A stretch of DNA of 64,000 nt from DATKNA01 sp963755755 (lineage in GTDB: Bacteria; Actinomycetota; Actinomycetes; Actinomycetales; Kineosporiaceae). The stretch is taken from the NCBI GenBank assembly GCA_963755755.1, contig CAVWLJ010000003.1, forward strand, positions 119,832 to 183,831. Direction: 5' to 3'. The position numbers and the translations under genes were made by a program. Positions 9,643 through 20,651 of this stretch are shown piece after piece; position 1 is the stretch's first letter; every line of letters starts with the position of its first letter. The notes beneath the pieces are model-generated. The model saw nothing but the letters and a program-made list of their open reading frames with translations, ran no database searches and was not told the origin of the DNA.

Positions 9643-10522
9643 GTGGGTCGCGTCGACGTGGTGGACTCGGGAACCGTGGAGGTGGAGGCCGTTCAGCACG
9701 TCCCCGTGCTGCGCCCGACGCGGGTGCTGCTCGTGGCTTTCGGCGTCCTCACGCTGCTCGCCGTCGCCGCGCTCTTCGTACGGCCCGACACGACCGACCA
9801 GTTCTTCGCGTGGACGATCAAGCCTCCGCTGACCGCCGCGTTCCTCGGCGCCGCCTACGCCGCCGGCTTCACGCTCGTGCTGCTGTCCCTGCGCTCGGAG
9901 GCGTGGGTGCACGCACGCGCTGCCATCCTCACGATCTTCGTGTTCACGGTGCTGACCCTGATCGCGTCGCTCGCCCACCTCGACCGCTTCCATCTCGACG
10001 TCCCCACGGCGTTCCCGCGCTACGCCGCCTGGTTCTGGCTGACCGTGTACGTCGTCATTCCGGTCGCCCTGGTCGTCCTGCTCACCCTGCAGGCGCGCGC
10101 ACCGGGAACCCACCCGCCACGGGCCCGCCCGCTCCCGCGCCCGCTCGCCGTCGCGCTCGCCGTGGAGGGCGCGGTGATGCTCGCCGCCGGCATCGCCCTC
10201 TTCGTGCGGCCCGGGTGGCTCTCCGCGTGGCCGTGGCCGCTGTCACCGCTGACGTCGCGGATCATCGGCGCATGGCTGGTGTCGTTCGGGGTGGCGGCCT
10301 TGGCCGCCGTCGCCGAGGCGGACCTCGGCCGGCTGCGGGCGCCCGCGATCGCCTACCTCGTCTTCGCGCGTCGCGGAGTTGCTCGCGCTGCTCCGCTACC
10401 GCTCCACGCTCGCCTGGGACACCGCCCCGGCCTGGCTGTACCTGGGGTTCCTCGTGCTCGTCGGAGTCACCGCCGCCGTCGGCGTCCGGCTCTCCGCGGA
10501 CCCCGCCCCCGTGCCGACCTGA
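9643..10522 (+). CDS. Six-segment integral membrane protein of unknown function, one apparent frameshift
   Basis: About 290 residues. Hydrophobic segments are visible at VLLVAFGVLTLLAVAALFV, PPLTAAFLGAAYAAGF, AAILTIFVFTVLTLIA, FWLTVYVVIPVALVVLL, GAVMLAAGIALFV, IIGAWLVSFGVAALAA and, after a one-base shift near 10369, WLYLGFLVLVGVTAAVGV. I do not recognise the family. It is divergent from the STAND gene and 42 bases upstream of the receiver-TrxR fusion, so it could be co-transcribed with that fusion. The start is uncertain: GTG at 9643 is the longest, with GTG 9676 and 9682 as alternatives. Confidence 0.6.
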
Positions 10523-10564
10523 TCCACCCCGATCCACCCCCGACCGTCGCTCCGGAGGTGCCCG

Positions 10565-12256
10565 ATGACCGAGCAGCGCGTGCGACCCCGGGTCGTCGTC
10601 GTGTCCCGCTCGGAGGTGGTGCGGGAGCAGCTCTGCGGCGAGTTGCAGGCGCGCTACGCACGGGACTACGAGGTGCGGGCGTTCCCCGACCCCGAGGCCG
10701 CCGAGGCCGCGGTAGCCGGCGTGGAACCGCCGGTGGCTCTCGTGCTGGCCGGGTTACGGCGATGAGGACGACTCGGGCCTCGCCGTGCTCGCCCGGCTGT
10801 CGTCGGCCTGGCCCGGGGCGATGCGCGTGCCGGTCGTCCGGTGGGGCGACTGGCGAACCACCACCCCGATCTTCGAGGCGCTCACGCTGGGTCAGGTGGA
10901 CCGCTGGACCTACCGGCCGGAGACCACGCCGGACGAGGACTTCCACCAGTCCGTCACCGAGTTCCTGCAGGAGTGGCAGGGCCGGCAGGGCCGCGGCTTC
11001 CAGGCGGTGCGGATGGTCGGCGAGCACTGGTCGCCCCGCTCCCAGCAGCTGCGCGACCTCTTCACCCGCAACCGGATCCCCCTCGGCTTCTACGACGCGG
11101 ACACGCCGGCCGGCCGGGCGCTGCTGGAGCGGCTCGGGCTGTCGGAGCCGGAACTGCCCGTCGTCCAGCTGCGCTTCGCCGAGGGCAGCCCGGCGCTGGA
11201 GAACCCCACCGACCTCGACATCGCCCTCGCGTTCGGACTCATGCAGCCGATCGCGGAGGACGAGGTCTTCGACGTCGTCATCGTCGGCGCCGGCCCGTCC
11301 GGGCTCGGGGCCGCCGTCTACGCGGCGTCCGAGGGTCTGCGCACCCTCGTCCTCGAGCCGGAAGCGGTCGGCGGCCAGGCCGGCACGAGCTCGCTCATCC
11401 GCAACTACCTCGGTTTCCCCACCGGCATCAGCGGCAGCCGCCTGACCTTCGGCGCCTACCAGCAGGCCTGGTCGTTCGGGGCGACCTTCCACTTCATGCG
11501 TGCGGCGACCTCGCTGGCGGTGGACGGCGACCTGCGGCGCGTCGGCCTCTCCGACGGGACGACGGTCAGCGGGCCGCACGGTCGTCGTGGCCACGGGTGC
11601 CAGCTACCGGCGCCTCGGCGTCCCCGCGCTGGAGGCGCTGCAGGGGCGCGGGGTGTTCTACGGCGCCGCGGTGGCGGAGGCGCACGCGATGCGCGGCCGT
11701 CACGTCTACGTCGTCGGCGGCGGCAACTCCGCCGGGCAGGCGGCGGTGTACCTGGCCCGCTACGCCGACCGGGTGACCATCCTGATCCGGCGCCCGGACC
11801 TCACCGAGACCATGTCGGACTACCTGATCAAGGAGATCGAGGCGCTGCCGAATGTCGACGTCCGTGGCCGGGTGCAGGTCGTCGACGGTCGCGGCGACGA
11901 CTTCCTCGAGGAGTTCGTCGTCGAGGACCTCGACACCGCCGAGCGGACGACGCTGCGCGGGCGTGCTGTTCGTGCTGATCGGTTCGCAGCCCCGCTCGGA
12001 CTGGCTGGACGGCGTCGTGGCCCGCGACCGGTGGGGGTCGGTGCTGGCACGGGGCGAGGAGGCCGGCGGACGCCGGGTGGCCGCTGCCGCGGCCGCCGCT
12101 GCTGCTCGAGACCTCCGTGCCGGGCGTGTTCGCCGTCGGCGACGTGCGCGAGGGCGCGGTCAAGCGGGTGGCGCCGGCGCCGTGGGTGAGGGCGCGCTCG
12201 CCGTGACGCTGATCCACCAGTACCTGGCGTCACTCGCGCACCCGTCATCCTCCTGA
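10565..12256 (+). CDS. Receiver - glutaredoxin-like - thioredoxin-reductase-like fusion, several apparent frameshifts
   Basis: The ATG follows a good ribosome site (GGAGGTG). Domains in order: a response-regulator-like receiver (VVVVSRSEVVREQLCGELQA), a thioredoxin/glutaredoxin-like segment (GEHWSPRSQQLRDLFTRNRI, ELPVVQLRF), and a TrxR-like flavoprotein with VVIVGAGPSGLGAAVYAASE, GGQAGTSSLIRNYLGFP, RHVYVVGGGNSAGQAAVYLA and GVFAVGDVREGAVKRVA. The place of the redox CxxC of true thioredoxin reductase is taken by GVFYGAAVAEAHAM, without cysteines, so classical disulfide reduction is not expected. The full protein needs one-base skips near 10756, 11575, 11960 and 12060-12180. Related fusions are known in actinobacteria and cyanobacteria, mostly uncharacterised. 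Confidence 0.78.
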
Positions 12257-12322
12257 GCCGCACCGAGCCGACCTCCAGAACGTTCCCAGGTAACTCACAG
12301 GCAGCTGGCCGACACTGTGCTC

Positions 12323-13030
12323 GTGAACGACCGGACCCCCGAGGCGCGCCTGCTCGTCGTCGACGACGAGCCGAGCATCCGCGAGCTGCTCACGGCCAGC
12401 CTGCGCTTCGCCGGCTTCGAGGTGTTCCCCGCCGCCGACGGCGCCGAGGCCCTCAAGCTCGCCGAGCAGCACCGGCCCGACCTCGTGGTGCTCGACATCA
12501 TGCTGCCCGACCTCGACGGGTTCACCGTCACCCGCAAGCTGCGCGAGCGCGGCCGTGACGTGCCCGTCGTCTTCCTCACGGCACGCGACGACACCAGCGA
12601 CAAGGTCACGGGCCTCACCGTCGGCGGCGACGACTACGTGACCAAGCCGTTCAGCCTGGAGGAGGTCGTCGCCCGCATCCGGGCCGTGCTGCGCCGCACG
12701 GGCGTCGGCGGCCAGCCCGACACCGGCCGGCTCGTCTTCCACGACCTGGAGATGGACGAGGACTCCCACGAGGTGCGCCGCGCCGGCAAGCTCGTCGACC
12801 TGTCGCCGACGGAGTTCAAGCTCCTGCGCTACCTCATGCTCAACCCCAACCGGGTGCTGTCGAAGGCGCAGATCCTCGACCACGTCTGGGCCTACGACTT
12901 CAACGGCGAGGCGGGGATCGTCGAGTCGTACATCTCCTACCTGCGCCGCAAGATCGACGCCTTCGACCCGCCGCTCATCCACACCCGGCGCGGCGTGGGA
13001 TACGTCCTGCGCCTGCCTCCGCAGGCATGA
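12323..13030 (+). CDS. OmpR/PhoP-family response regulator
   Basis: About 235 residues: receiver domain (LLVVDDEPSIRELL, phospho-acceptor Asp in LVVLDIMLPDLDG, LTARDD, Lys of DDYVTKPFSLEEV) and a winged-helix trans_reg_C domain (LSPTEFKLLRYLMLNPNRVL, SYISYLRRKIDA, HTRRGVGYVLRLP). The sequence is closest in memory to mycobacterial PhoP/TcrX. The partner kinase starts inside its stop codon (ATGA). GTG 12323 sits 6 nt after a GACACT that could be a -10 element, suggesting a leaderless message; GTG 12317 is the alternative. The following htrA gene is a plausible target. Confidence 0.92.
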   Translation: MNDRTPEARLLVVDDEPSIRELLTASLRFAGFEVFPAADGAEALKLAEQHRPDLVVLDIMLPDLDGFTVTRKLRERGRDVPVVFLTARDDTSDKVTGLTVGGDDYVTKPFSLEEVVARIRAVLRRTGVGGQPDTGRLVFHDLEMDEDSHEVRRAGKLVDLSPTEFKLLRYLMLNPNRVLSKAQILDHVWAYDFNGEAGIVESYISYLRRKIDAFDPPLIHTRRGVGYVLRLPPQA

Positions 13031-14666
13031 GTGTGGCGTCGACCGTCCGGACGCCGTGGGTGCGCGCGCGGCGGGCCTGGGCGGGCGTTCCGCTGCGCGC
13101 CAGGCTCGTGGCGATCCTGCTCGCGGCGCTGCTGGCGGCGCTCGTCCTCACGGGGTGGACGACCAGTACGTCCTCCGCGGCTACTCGATCAGCCAGCTCG
13201 ACGCCCAGCTGCGCGCGAACGCCCGACAGGCCGGCCAATTACGCGGCCTTCTACTACGAGAACGGCGGCCAGGCGCGCGGGACGAGCCTGCCGCGACCTC
13301 GCCGTCGCGCTCTGGCCCATCGACGGTGGCGAAGGCGTGCTCCTCCGGCCGACGAACGTGCCGATCGGCCGGCTCTCCGCACCCGTCACATGTCGCGGGA
13401 GGCGTCACCCAGCCTGGCCGTGCGAGCCGCAACCTCGGAGGGCGGCGGCACCACCTGAGTGGCACTACGTCGTCACGGTCGTCCGCTCGCCCGGCAACGC
13501 CGACGGCTACCTCGCGGTCGTTGACGGCCCTGCCGCTCGCAGCGTCGAGCGCGACAGTCGCCCAGCTCCGCCTGCTCATCCTCGGCCTCGGCGGCATCGT
13601 CATGGTCGTCTGCGCCCTGCTCGGGTGGCTGGCGATCCGGCGGTCGTTCCAGCCACTGATCCAGGTCGAGGAGACCGCGGCCGCGATCGCCGCCGGCGAC
13701 CTCTCCCGGCGCATCCCCGAGCGTCCGCGGACGACGGAGGTCGGCCGGCTCACGGCGTCCCTGAACGGGATGCTGGCCCAGATCGAGTCGGCGTTCCGGG
13801 CGCGGGCGGCGTCCGAGGACCGCACCCGGCGCTTCGCCGCCGACGCCTCGCACGAGCTCCGCACCCCGCTCGCCGCGATCCGGGGATACGCGGAGCTGTA
13901 CCGGCAGGGCGCCGTGCCGTCGAGCGACGTGCCCCGGACGATGCAGCGGATCGAGGACGAGGCCCGGCGGATGGGCGGGCTGGTCGAGGACCTCCTCCTG
14001 CTCGCGCGCCTCGACGCCAGGCGGCCGGCCAAGGCCGAGCCGGTGGACCTCGCCGTCCTGGCCGGTGACGCCGTGCACGACGCGCGCGGCCTGGCACCCG
14101 ACCGTTCGGTGCGGCTCGTCGGTCTCGAGAACTCCGCGGGCCCGGTGCCCGCCGTCGTCATCGGCGACGAGGGGAGCCTCCGCCAGGTCGTCACGAACCT
14201 GGTCGCCAACGCCGTCCGGCACACCCCGAGCGGGACGCCGATCGAGGTCGCCGTGGGCACCGAGCCGGGCGACGACACGTCCCCGCAGGCCGTGCTCGAG
14301 GTGCGCGACCACGGCGCGGGCCTTCCGCCGGACGAGGCGGAGCGGGTGTTCGAGCGCTTCTACCGCATGGACTCCTCCCGCCAGCGGGCGCACGGCGGGG
14401 GGTCCGGCCTCGGCCTGTCCATCGTGGCTGCCGTGACCGCCGCCCACGACGGCACCGTCGGGGTCCTCACGACGCCCGGCGGCGGCGCGACGTTCCGCGT
14501 CGCCCTGCCGCTCGCCCCGTCCCCGCGCCCGTCGCGTGATCAGGCGTCGGCCGGGGCAAGAGCAGAGGCGGAGCCCATGGAGCAGCCCTGGGAAGTTCTC
14601 AGCCAACGTCCAGGAACACCGGAGGGAACCTCAAGGCGCGAGGCGTCCAATGGACCCATCCGATGA
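13027..14666 (+). CDS. Sensor histidine kinase, apparent frameshifts in the sensor region
   Basis: The ATG overlaps the regulator stop (ATGA), so translation is coupled. First membrane segment LVAILLAALLAALVLTG; the extracytoplasmic region (about 13150-13550) can be followed only across several frames (QYVLRGYSISQLDAQLRANA; YENGGQARGTSLP; HYVVTVVRSPGNADGYLAV). From 13555 the frame is clean: second TM LLILGLGGIVMVVCALLGWL, HAMP, H-box RRFAADASHELRTPLAAIRG, N-box VVTNLVANAVRHTP, and ATP-lid residues VRDHGAGLPPDEAERVF and GGSGLGLSIV. It should phosphorylate the adjacent regulator in response to an envelope signal. The frame changes probably reflect base errors. Confidence 0.87.
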
Positions 14667-14682
14667 CGAGAGGTGACGCGAG

Positions 14683-16193
14683 ATGTCCAACTCCCCCGAG
14701 CCCGGGCGTGAGCAGTGGCCGGCGCCGTGGGCGAGCCCGAGCCCGACGGGCGGCACGATGACGGAGGGGCACTCCGGCACCGAAGGGACGCCGGACGCCG
14801 ACGCCGAGACGGCCCGGACCACGCCGATGCCCGCCGCCGGACCCGCTGAGCAGCACCCCGGCTCGTCGTACCAGGCTCCCCCCGCCTACCCCGGCGACTA
14901 CCAGGGCCCGTACCAGGCGCCGGGCCAGAACCCGGCCAGGGCCCCGGGCAGCCGCCCCACTCCCCGATCTTCACCACCCCGTACGGCTCCCCCGCGCCGC
15001 AGCAGCCGCGGCCGGTGCGCGACCGCCGCGGGCCGGGCTGGATCGGCACGGTCGCGGTCGGCGCCGGCGCCGCCGTGCTGGCGAGCCTGCTGACGGCGGG
15101 CATCGTCGAGAGCCGCGACGACAACTCCGCTCCGGCCTCGCAGCCGTTCACGAGCTCCGCCCCGTCGCAGAACGCGGCGCCGCTGGTCAACAGCACCGCC
15201 GCGAACCCGAACTGGACGGCCGTCGCCGCCGCCGTGCAGCCCAGCGTGGTCGCCGTCCGGCTCGACCTCGGCAACGGCCAGGGCGACGAGGGCTCCGGCA
15301 TCGTCTACGACACCAAGGGTCACGTCGTCACGAACAACCACGTGGTGGCGGAGGCCGGCAACGGTGGCCAGCTCTCCGTGATCCTCAGCGACGGCCGGAC
15401 CTACAGCGCGACTGTCGTCGGCACCGACCCGTCGACGGACCTCGCCGTCCTGCAGATCAAGAACCCGCCGTCGGACCTCAAGCCTGCGACGTTCGGCAAC
15501 TCCGCCGCCATCAAGGTCGGCGACCCGGTGATGGCGATCGGCAACCCGCTGGGCCTCTCCGACACCGTGACGACGGGCATCGTCAGCGCCCTCAACCGCC
15601 CGGTGACGACGACGCAGGGATCCGAGGGCGGCGGCAGTGACAACCCGTTCGCCCCCGGGAGCGCCCAGGCGGAGCCGGTGGTGACGAACGCCATCCAGAC
15701 CGACGCCGCGATCAACCCTGGCAACAGCGGCGGCGCCCTGATCGACGCGCAGGGGCGCGTGATCGGTGTGACCTCGTCCATCGCGTCGCTCGGTTCGTCG
15801 TCGTCCGGCCAGGCCGGCAGCATCGGGCTCGGCTTCGCGATCCCCGCGAGCGAGGCGAAGGACGTCGCCGACCAGCTCATCTCCACCGGCAGCGTCAAGC
15901 ACGCCCTGCTCGGCGTCACGCTCAAGGACGGCACGACCAAGGTCAACGGCGCCCAGCGCCGGGCGGCGGTGGTCGACAGCGTGACGTCCGGCGGCGCGGC
16001 GGCGTCCGGCGGCGTGAAGTCCGGCGACGCGGTCATCGCGCTCAACGGCACGACGATCGACGGATCCGACTCGCTGGTCGCGCAGATCCGGGCGATTCGC
16101 CCGGGCACCAAGACGACGCTCACCGTCGTCCGTGACGGCAAGAGCCTGAACCTGACCGTCACCCTCGGGACCCGGCCGGCCGACAACAGCTGA
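14683..16193 (+). CDS. Membrane-anchored HtrA/PepD-type serine protease with PDZ domain, one apparent frameshift
   Basis: About 500 residues. A long, disordered Pro/Gln/Tyr-rich cytosolic N-terminus (YQAPPAYPGDYQGPYQAPGQ) leads, after a frame change near 14951-14960, to PIFTTPYGSPAPQQP, a membrane segment (GTVAVGAGAAVLASLLTAGI) and a trypsin-like domain. The triad is His in VVTNNHVVAEAG, Asp in STDLAVLQI and Ser in NPGNSGGALID. A PDZ domain follows (SGGVKSGDAVIALNGTTIDG). It degrades or refolds damaged envelope proteins. It lies 16 bases after the kinase gene, as mprAB-pepD in mycobacteria, and is probably controlled by that pair. The ribosome site is GAGAGGTGA. Confidence 0.9.
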
Positions 16194-16214
16194 CCGACCC
16201 CGAGCACCCGAACC

Positions 16215-16263
16215 GGCGAGGCCGGTGCAGCCCGTCACCCCCACGGGCTGCACCGGCCTCGCC
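16215..16263 (+). terminator. Strong hairpin terminator after htrA
   Basis: A perfect 21-bp inverted repeat (arms 16215-16235 and 16243-16263, 7-base loop) lies 22 bases after the htrA stop. There is no T-run, as is common in high-GC actinobacteria. It ends the regulator-kinase-protease operon. Confidence 0.85.
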
Positions 16264-16287
16264 CTTCTCCGGGCACAGAATGGCCTC

Positions 16288-16930
16288 GTGCCCGAACTCG
16301 AGCAGGCCTGGGCGCGGGCCGTGCGCGCCGCCGGTGCCACGGCGGACGACGCGGAGGTCGCGTCGGCCGGCGCCGCCCTGCTCGCCCGCTGGCGGGAGCC
16401 GCACCGGCGCTACCACGACAAGGAGCACCTGGCGGACGTGCTGCTCGCCGTCGACGAGCTCGCTCCGGGCGCGCCGGACGCCGACCTCGACCTCGTGCGG
16501 CTCGCCGCCTGGTTCCACGACGCGGTCTACGAGGGCCGGCCCGGGGACGACGAGGAGCGGAGCGCCGCCCTTGCGCGCGAGGTGCTGACCGGCCTTGGGC
16601 GTGCCTGCCGCGCGCGCCGAGCGGGTGGCTGCGCTGGTGCGGGTCACGCTGCACCACGACCCCGCTCCCGGGGACTCCGAGGCTGCGGTGCTGTGCGACG
16701 CCGACCTCGCCGTGCTCGCTGCCGGGCCGCAGCGGTACGCGCGCTACGTGTGGTCGGTGCGGCAGGAGTACGCACACGTGCCCGAGCCGATGTTCCGCAG
16801 CGGACGCGCGGCCGTGCTCGAGGGACTGGCGGCGATGCCGCGGCTGTACCGGACGCCGGTGGGCCGCGAGCGGTGGGAGGACGCGGCGCGCGCCAATCTC
16901 GCCCGAGAACTGGCGGAGCTGAGGGCGTAA
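16288..16930 (+). CDS. Predicted metal-dependent HD-superfamily phosphohydrolase, one apparent frameshift
   Basis: About 213 residues. HD-type metal ligands: YHDKEHLADVLLAVDE, then LAAWFHDAVYEGRPGDD, then, after a one-base shift near 16598, VTLHHDPAPGDSEAAVLCDADL. Members of this uncharacterised family (COG4339-like) are predicted nucleotide or phosphoester hydrolases. GTG 16288 was chosen because upstream starts fall inside the terminator hairpin, and a CAGAAT lies 6 nt before it, suggesting a leaderless message. The C-terminus (RWEDAARANLARELAELRA) matches the family end. It is a single gene without obvious partners. Confidence 0.75.
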
Positions 16931-17100
16931 GGTCCGACCACTTCCGCCATGTCCTGACAGGGTGGCCGGCTCTATCGGGCTCCCTTTTCGGTATCCTCCT
17001 CCGCCGCCCCGCCGGTGCTTGAATCGCATGTCACGTCCGCCGTTCTCCGCGACGGGCGGAGGACCCGAGTTTGTCGGTGGTGCCTTGTAGTGTTTGGGTC

Positions 17101-19312
17101 ATGAACGGGGGGACGGATTCAGCGGCGGAAACGCCTGACCCGGAATCGGCGCGACCGGATTCGAGGCTGTCGGGAGAAGCGCGCGAGACCAGCGGTTCGG
17201 CGACGACGGAGCCGATGTCGCGGGGGTCGGTGGCGGCTGCGCGTGCGGCGGCGGACTCCGCGACCTTGGAGGAGGACGCGTTCCTGGGTGAGGTGTTCAC
17301 CCGCCTCCACGAGGTGATCGGCGAGGTCGCGTGAGGCGCGGTGGCCGGCGCGTGGTCCGCGTGTGGTGGCGGCCGCGGTTCGGGTGCTGGCCCGGGAGCA
17401 GGCCCGTCTGGACGCCGCCTACCTGAGGCTCCTGCATGAGGTCGAGGGCCGGGAGGACGTGGTGCCCCGGGTCCGCGGTGGATCGAGTCGGGCGGCCGCG
17501 TTCGCCCGCGCCTCCCTCGGCCTGGATGCCCGCCCGAGCCGGTCGGGACGCCGACGCCGCCCGCCTGACCGCGGGCGGTGACCCCGGCGCCTGCGGGACG
17601 GCAACGACGACGGGCCGACGGGCGACGGGGACGGGGTCGACGGGGTGGACCTGGCGCGGGTGGGCGCCGCCTACGCCGCCGGTGACATCAGCCGGGCGCA
17701 CGTGGATGTCGCGGTCGGGGTGCACCGCCGCCTCCACGCCAGCGTCCGTGAGCAGGTCATGCCGGTGACCGACCCGGTCACGGGTGAGGTGCGCGAGGAG
17801 CGGTGCATCCGGGTGGTGGACGCCGCCTTGGCTCGGCATGCGCGGGGGTACACGGTGCCGGAGTTCACCCGGATCGCCGACCGCATCGTGGCAAGACCTG
17901 GATCCGCCCCGGCCCGGGGACGCCCACCGGCGCCGCTACCTGCACCTGTCCCGCCTGCCCGACGGGTCACTGTTGGGCAGGTTCGCCTGCGGCCCCGCCC
18001 AAGCGTTGACCCTCACCACCGTCCTGGCCGCGCTGGCCGGGCCCCGGCCGGGGAAGGCGATCGACGCCGACGGCGTCGAACGCGACCTGCCCGACGAACG
18101 CACCCCGGCCGAACGCCGCATGGACGCCCTGGCCGAAGCCGTCGACCACAACCACCGAACCTGCCACTGCCGCCACACCCACACCCACCGCGGCGCGACC
18201 ACCGCCGCCGGCGCGGCCGGCTTCAACCCCGCCAGCGCCGCCGACGGAACCGGAACCAGGGCACACAGCAACGGCCACGGCGACGAGACCGACGGCGGCG
18301 ACGTTCAGCACAACGCAAGAACCACTGCAGCCGGCGGCAGCGTCGATACCCGCAATGTGAGAAGCAATGCCATCGACATCGACGGTGACGCCAGCGCTGA
18401 TGCCGAAGACCGTGACGCCGTCGTCAACGGCGGTGACGCCACCGCCAGTTATACCCGGTCCGAGACACAAACAGATGACGGAATCGACGGCGACATCAAC
18501 GGCGACATAAGATGACGAGATAGAGGGCGGCATCGATGACGGGATCGAGGATCCCGACCTTGCCCAATACGAGGACTTGCCCAACGCCGAGACCTTGCCC
18601 AATACCGTGATCCGCCAGTGTCTGAAGGGGAACTTCAGGTCCGGCGGCCACCCGGGGTACGGGCCGGGCCCTACCCGGACATCCAGATCATCGTCACCGC
18701 CACCACCGAACACCTCGCCGCGGCACGCCTCCACACCGCCGGCCCACCACCACGACACCCCGGCTGGACCGACCCCCTCGACCTCGGCCTCAACCTCGGT
18801 CGCGTCGCGACGGACACCAACACGGGCGTCGCCAGCGGGAGCGGCACGGGCGGCACCGGCGGTAGCGCGGGCAGTGGGTTCGGGTTCGCGCACGCCCAAC
18901 ACACCGGACCGATCCACCCCAGCGTCCTGGCCATGCTCGCCTGCACCGGCAAGATCCGCCGCGTCCTCCTCGACGAACACGGCGCCGTCCTCCACCTCGG
19001 CCGCAGCCACCGCCTCGCCACACCCGCCCAGAAAGCAGCCCTCTCGCGCGGGACATCGGCTGCGTCATCCCCGGCTGCACCACCCCCGGCGACCTCTGCG
19101 AGATCCACCACGTCACACCCTGGACCGACCACGGCGACACCAACATCGACAACCTGGCGCTCCTCTGCCCCAGGCACCACGCAGAGGTCACCGACGGCAC
19201 CTGGGAGATCCAGATGCTGCACGGCGTGCCCTGGGCTCGACCACCCGCCTGGGCCCACCCCACCCGACCCCTCCTCCGCAACACCAGCCACCACGGACGA
19301 GCAGCCGCATGA
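17101..19312 (+). pseudogene. DUF222/HNH endonuclease (13E12-repeat family), multiply frameshifted
   Basis: Pieces of one protein occur in successive frames: LGEVFTRLHEVIGEV, VRVLAREQARLDAAYLRLLH, VDLARVGAAYAAGDISRAHV, YLHLSRLPDGSLLGRFACGP, IHPSVLAMLACTGKIRRVL and a C-terminal HNH domain (GCVIPGCTTPGDLCEIHHVT...NLALLCPRHHAEV) ending at 19312. At least five frame changes are needed. An Asp/Gly/Asn-rich, lower-GC insert (about 18240-18640) interrupts the middle. The family is very common in actinobacteria; its function is unknown. It may be a decayed copy, although base errors also abound in this window. TAGTGT 7 nt before the ATG could be a leaderless -10. Confidence 0.75.
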
Positions 19313-19470
19313 CCCGACCCGCGCGGGACGGCAGACGACCGCCGCGGCACGGCCGAGAACCGCGGCAGGCGCGCCGGCAGGGGACGCGCAGCGGCTTCGG
19401 CAGATGGTCACGCGGCCACCAGCGGGACCGGCGAGGGTGTGCTGGCCGGGTCGGGAACCGACCAGGACCG

Positions 19471-20629
19471 CTACGCGGGCAGAGGAAGCGGGGACGACAC
19501 GTGGGCGCGCAGCCAGGTCGTCAGCACCTGGTCGTAGGCGTCCGGATCCGCGTTCCACGCCTGTGTGTGACCGACGTCCGGCACCAGGTGCAGTGTCACG
19601 AGGTCGGGCCGGAGGGCGGCGAGCTTCTTGGCGGGACCATCGGGCACGTAATCGTCGGCGTCGCTGTGGACGAGGAGCGTCGGCACCTTCAAGATCCTTT
19701 GCCCGGGCGACCCAGTCGAACCGGTCGAAGTCCAGCCCGAACCGTCGCTCCGCGACCCAGATCGCCAGCCCCGTCTGCGCCGACGGCAGTCCCCGGGCCG
19801 CGCCCTGGTGGTGCAGCACGTCCCGCCAGTCCACCACGGGCGAGTCGAGCACGAGACCCCGCACCGCGCTCGCGACGTCCGACCGGTCTGCGACCTGCAG
19901 GGCGATGGCGCCGCCCATGGACCATCCGCCCAGCACGACGTCCCGCGCCCCGTGGTCCAGGGCCCAGTGCACGGCAGCGTTCACGTCCTGCCACTCGGTG
20001 CCGCCGAGGTGGTCGATGCCATCAGGGGATGCCGGGGCGCCGACGTCGTTCCGGTACGTCGGCACGAGCACCGGCATCCCGAGCGCATGCAGGGTAGAGA
20101 GGTACCGCAGCGACTCCCCGCGGTTCCCGTTGTGCCCGTGGACGAAGACGAACCACGTGCTGCCCGTGTTCGCCGCCGGCACGTACCACGCCGGGAAGTT
20201 CCCGAGCGCGTCGTGCACCGTCACGTTCTGCAGATCGAGGCCCAATGCGGTGTGCGGGTCCCCGGTGTACGCGTACGTGTCGACGCGCACCGACGTCCCC
20301 GGCGCGAGCGAGCCACTCACCGCCGTGAAGGGCCGGACGACGCTGCCGCCGTCCCGCTGGGTGATGTCCCCGATCTGGCCGTATCCGCCGTTCCACTCCA
20401 GGCCGTACCGCCCGCGGAGCAGCGCGTCCCCGGTGGCGGGCAGCCGGACGCGGTCGGAACCGAGGAGCGTCGCCGTCAGCGGCCGCTGCACCGAATGGTC
20501 GACGGCGACAGCGACGCCGGCGAAGTACCAGGCGATGCCGAGAGCCGCGAGGAGCACCAGGACGACGAGAGCGCCGACGACGCCCACGACGACGCGGGGC
20601 CACCGGCGGCGGCCGCTCCCCTGCAGCAT
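19471..20629 (-). CDS. Membrane-anchored alpha/beta hydrolase, one apparent frameshift
   Basis: About 385 residues. One N-terminal membrane segment (VVVGVVGALVVLVLLAALGI) places the catalytic domain outside. Hydrolase elements: WFVFVHGHNGNRGESL (oxyanion region), nucleophile elbow VLGGWSMGGAIALQ, acid in LLVHSDADDYVPDGP, and His in VPDVGHTQAW. A one-base skip near 19690 joins the acid/His part. Substrate unknown; the fold is that of serine esterases, peptidases or lipases. TACCGT at 20636-20641 (reverse strand) is 6 nt from the ATG, suggesting a leaderless message. It is separate from the neighbouring HNH gene, and convergent to it. Confidence 0.78.
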
Positions 20630-20651
20630 CCGCCCACGGTAACCGCCGTCC

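Noticed and set aside
7298..9832. 844-codon open frame opposite the STAND gene
   Set aside because: The minus-strand frame has clear P-loop and DUF4062 motifs; this one is low-complexity Arg/Gly/Glu sequence.
18577..20642. Two long plus-strand frames running through the HNH and hydrolase region
   Set aside because: They contain short true HNH parts but continue as shadow sequence opposite the alpha/beta hydrolase.
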